Positions 22,764-23,393 of a stretch of DNA of 23,393 nt are shown in pieces. This DNA is from an uncultured Lachnospiraceae bacterium. Lineage in GTDB: Bacteria; Bacillota; Clostridia; Lachnospirales; Lachnospiraceae. Each line of letters opens with the position of its first letter. Position 1 is the stretch's first letter. Both the position numbers and the translations under genes were made by a program. Location of the stretch: assembly GCA_910586095.1 (NCBI GenBank), contig CAJUHQ010000051.1, forward strand, positions 1 to 23,393, in the 5' to 3' direction. The notes below the pieces were generated by a model, which saw only the letters and a list, made by a program, of their open reading frames with translations, was not told the origin of the DNA and did no database searches.

Positions 22764-22790
22764 CATAGATGTTTGGGCAGGAGGGCATAT

Positions 22791-23150
22791 ATGAGTGATT
22801 TTAAAGAGAGTCTTTTTGAGCGAAAGAGCTTTATCTATCAAGTGGGAAATAGTTATTATGCTATAGGCGGCAATACTTTTGCAGGGATTACCGATTCTCC
22901 AGAGTTAGACAACATAGAGCTTTTTAGAAATGCATTGAAAAAAGAAAATGATAGACAGATTGCTAAGTATCTTGACAAGATTTTGCGCATTGCCAATACA
23001 TACCGTGCAGATGCAAGAGAGTATTATAAAGTAAAGGACAGGCTGTTTCGATTCTTAGATGAACTAGAGCAAAGAGATCTCAAAGAATATCAAGCTTTAC
23101 AAGCGCAAGTATTTGAGGTGGATGCGCTTATTGAAAAATATCAACAGTAA
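22791..23150 (+). CDS. Hypothetical protein, 119 residues
   Basis: I do not recognise the family. The N-terminal part (about 12-40, FIYQVGNSYYAIGGNTFAGI) looks beta-rich; from about 42 to 119 it reads as charged amphipathic helices (NIELFRNALKKEND, LDKILRIANTYRADAREYYK, VKDRLFRFLDELEQRDLKEY), possibly a coiled coil. No signal peptide, membrane segment or cysteine is present. ATG 22791 follows AGGAGGG (22779-22785); an in-frame TTG at 22773 would add six residues and overlap that site. A good promoter lies 28 bases upstream, supporting a real, singly transcribed gene. Confidence 0.7.
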   Translation: MSDFKESLFERKSFIYQVGNSYYAIGGNTFAGITDSPELDNIELFRNALKKENDRQIAKYLDKILRIANTYRADAREYYKVKDRLFRFLDELEQRDLKEYQALQAQVFEVDALIEKYQQ

Positions 23151-23220
23151 GAAGCATTTGCAGCATAAAGCACACAGATATGGACACATAAAGTTGGTCT
23201 ATTTTGTCATTTTTTATGTG

Positions 23221-23249
23221 TAGACAAATTGAAATAATTATGTTATTAT
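23221..23249 (+). promoter_or_regulatory. Candidate promoter reading off the window end
   Basis: TAGACA (23221-23226), 17-base spacer, TATTAT (23244-23249) in an AT-rich stretch. It would transcribe the structured region that follows. Confidence 0.4.
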
Positions 23250-23275
23250 AATCCGAGATATAAAGATATAAAAAA

Positions 23276-23393
23276 AACTTTCATCATGCACAGCCTGCCG
23301 TCTGGTGGGTCGCATGGGCATCCATACTATGAAAGTCAAAGACTTTCATAGTAAACCCCCATGTCTGTCATCAGACACCACTATGAATGAAAG
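23276..23393. repeat. Structured palindromic region cut by the window end
   Basis: TACTATGAAAGTC (23325-23337) and GACTTTCATAGTA (23341-23353) form a perfect 13-bp hairpin with a 3-base loop. TGTCTG-TCAT-CAGACA (23362-23377) is a second hairpin. CTTTCAT at 23278-23284 and ATGAAAG at the last bases (23387-23393) could pair as outer arms. It may be another MITE-like element or a structured leader RNA; the right border lies outside. Confidence 0.5.

Overview
The window looks like a chromosomal segment of a low-GC anaerobic Clostridia member, most likely Lachnospiraceae. The reasons are AT-rich codon use, strong AGGAGG-type ribosome sites, HemZ-type radical SAM chemistry, a leucine T-box, a YesM/YesN-type two-component system, and a metallo-hydrolase / hemZ / hisS / aspS backbone that recalls the relA-dtd-(MBL)-hemZ-hisS-aspS order of Firmicutes. 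Every gene I accept is on the + strand. I see no rRNA, tRNA, CRISPR array, phage gene or transposase.

Layout. (1) 58-2319: an MBL-fold hydrolase and hemZ, each followed by a hairpin (677-711; 2345-2380). (2) 2675-12895: a carbohydrate-use island. It holds an N,N'-diacetylchitobiose phosphorylase-like GH94 enzyme, a phosphohexomutase overlapping it by 8 bases, a YesM-type sensor kinase overlapping that by 1 base, a sugar-binding lipoprotein, two MalF/MalG-type permeases and a YesN-type response regulator, closed by a strong terminator (12958-13006). The probable flow is sensing of an extracellular glycan signal, import of a disaccharide, phosphorolysis to a sugar-1-phosphate plus free sugar, and mutation to the 6-phosphate. 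No transporter ATPase, sugar kinase, deacetylase or chitinase is present here. (3) 13083-17664: a consensus promoter, a long leader, an 82-residue unknown protein, hisS, aspS and nth, ending in a terminator. (4) 17891-19705: a DUF2156-GNAT protein. (5) 19743-22338: an operator-like palindrome, a leucine T-box leader, leuA and a terminator. (6) 22385-22704: paired MITE-like repeats. (7) 22791-23150: a small unknown protein, followed by a structured repeat cut by the window end.

The most unusual items are a 2-isopropylmalate synthase carrying a C-terminal AraC/YesN-type DNA-binding domain; an 18-bp perfect palindrome with three AAACATCAT half-sites just upstream of its T-box leader; a 65-bp tandem hairpin repeat between the binding-protein and permease genes, with a related hairpin ahead of the first gene of the window; and a 106-bp identical direct repeat, one copy of which carries a nested inverted-repeat insertion. 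All family assignments come from reading motifs by eye; no database search was possible.
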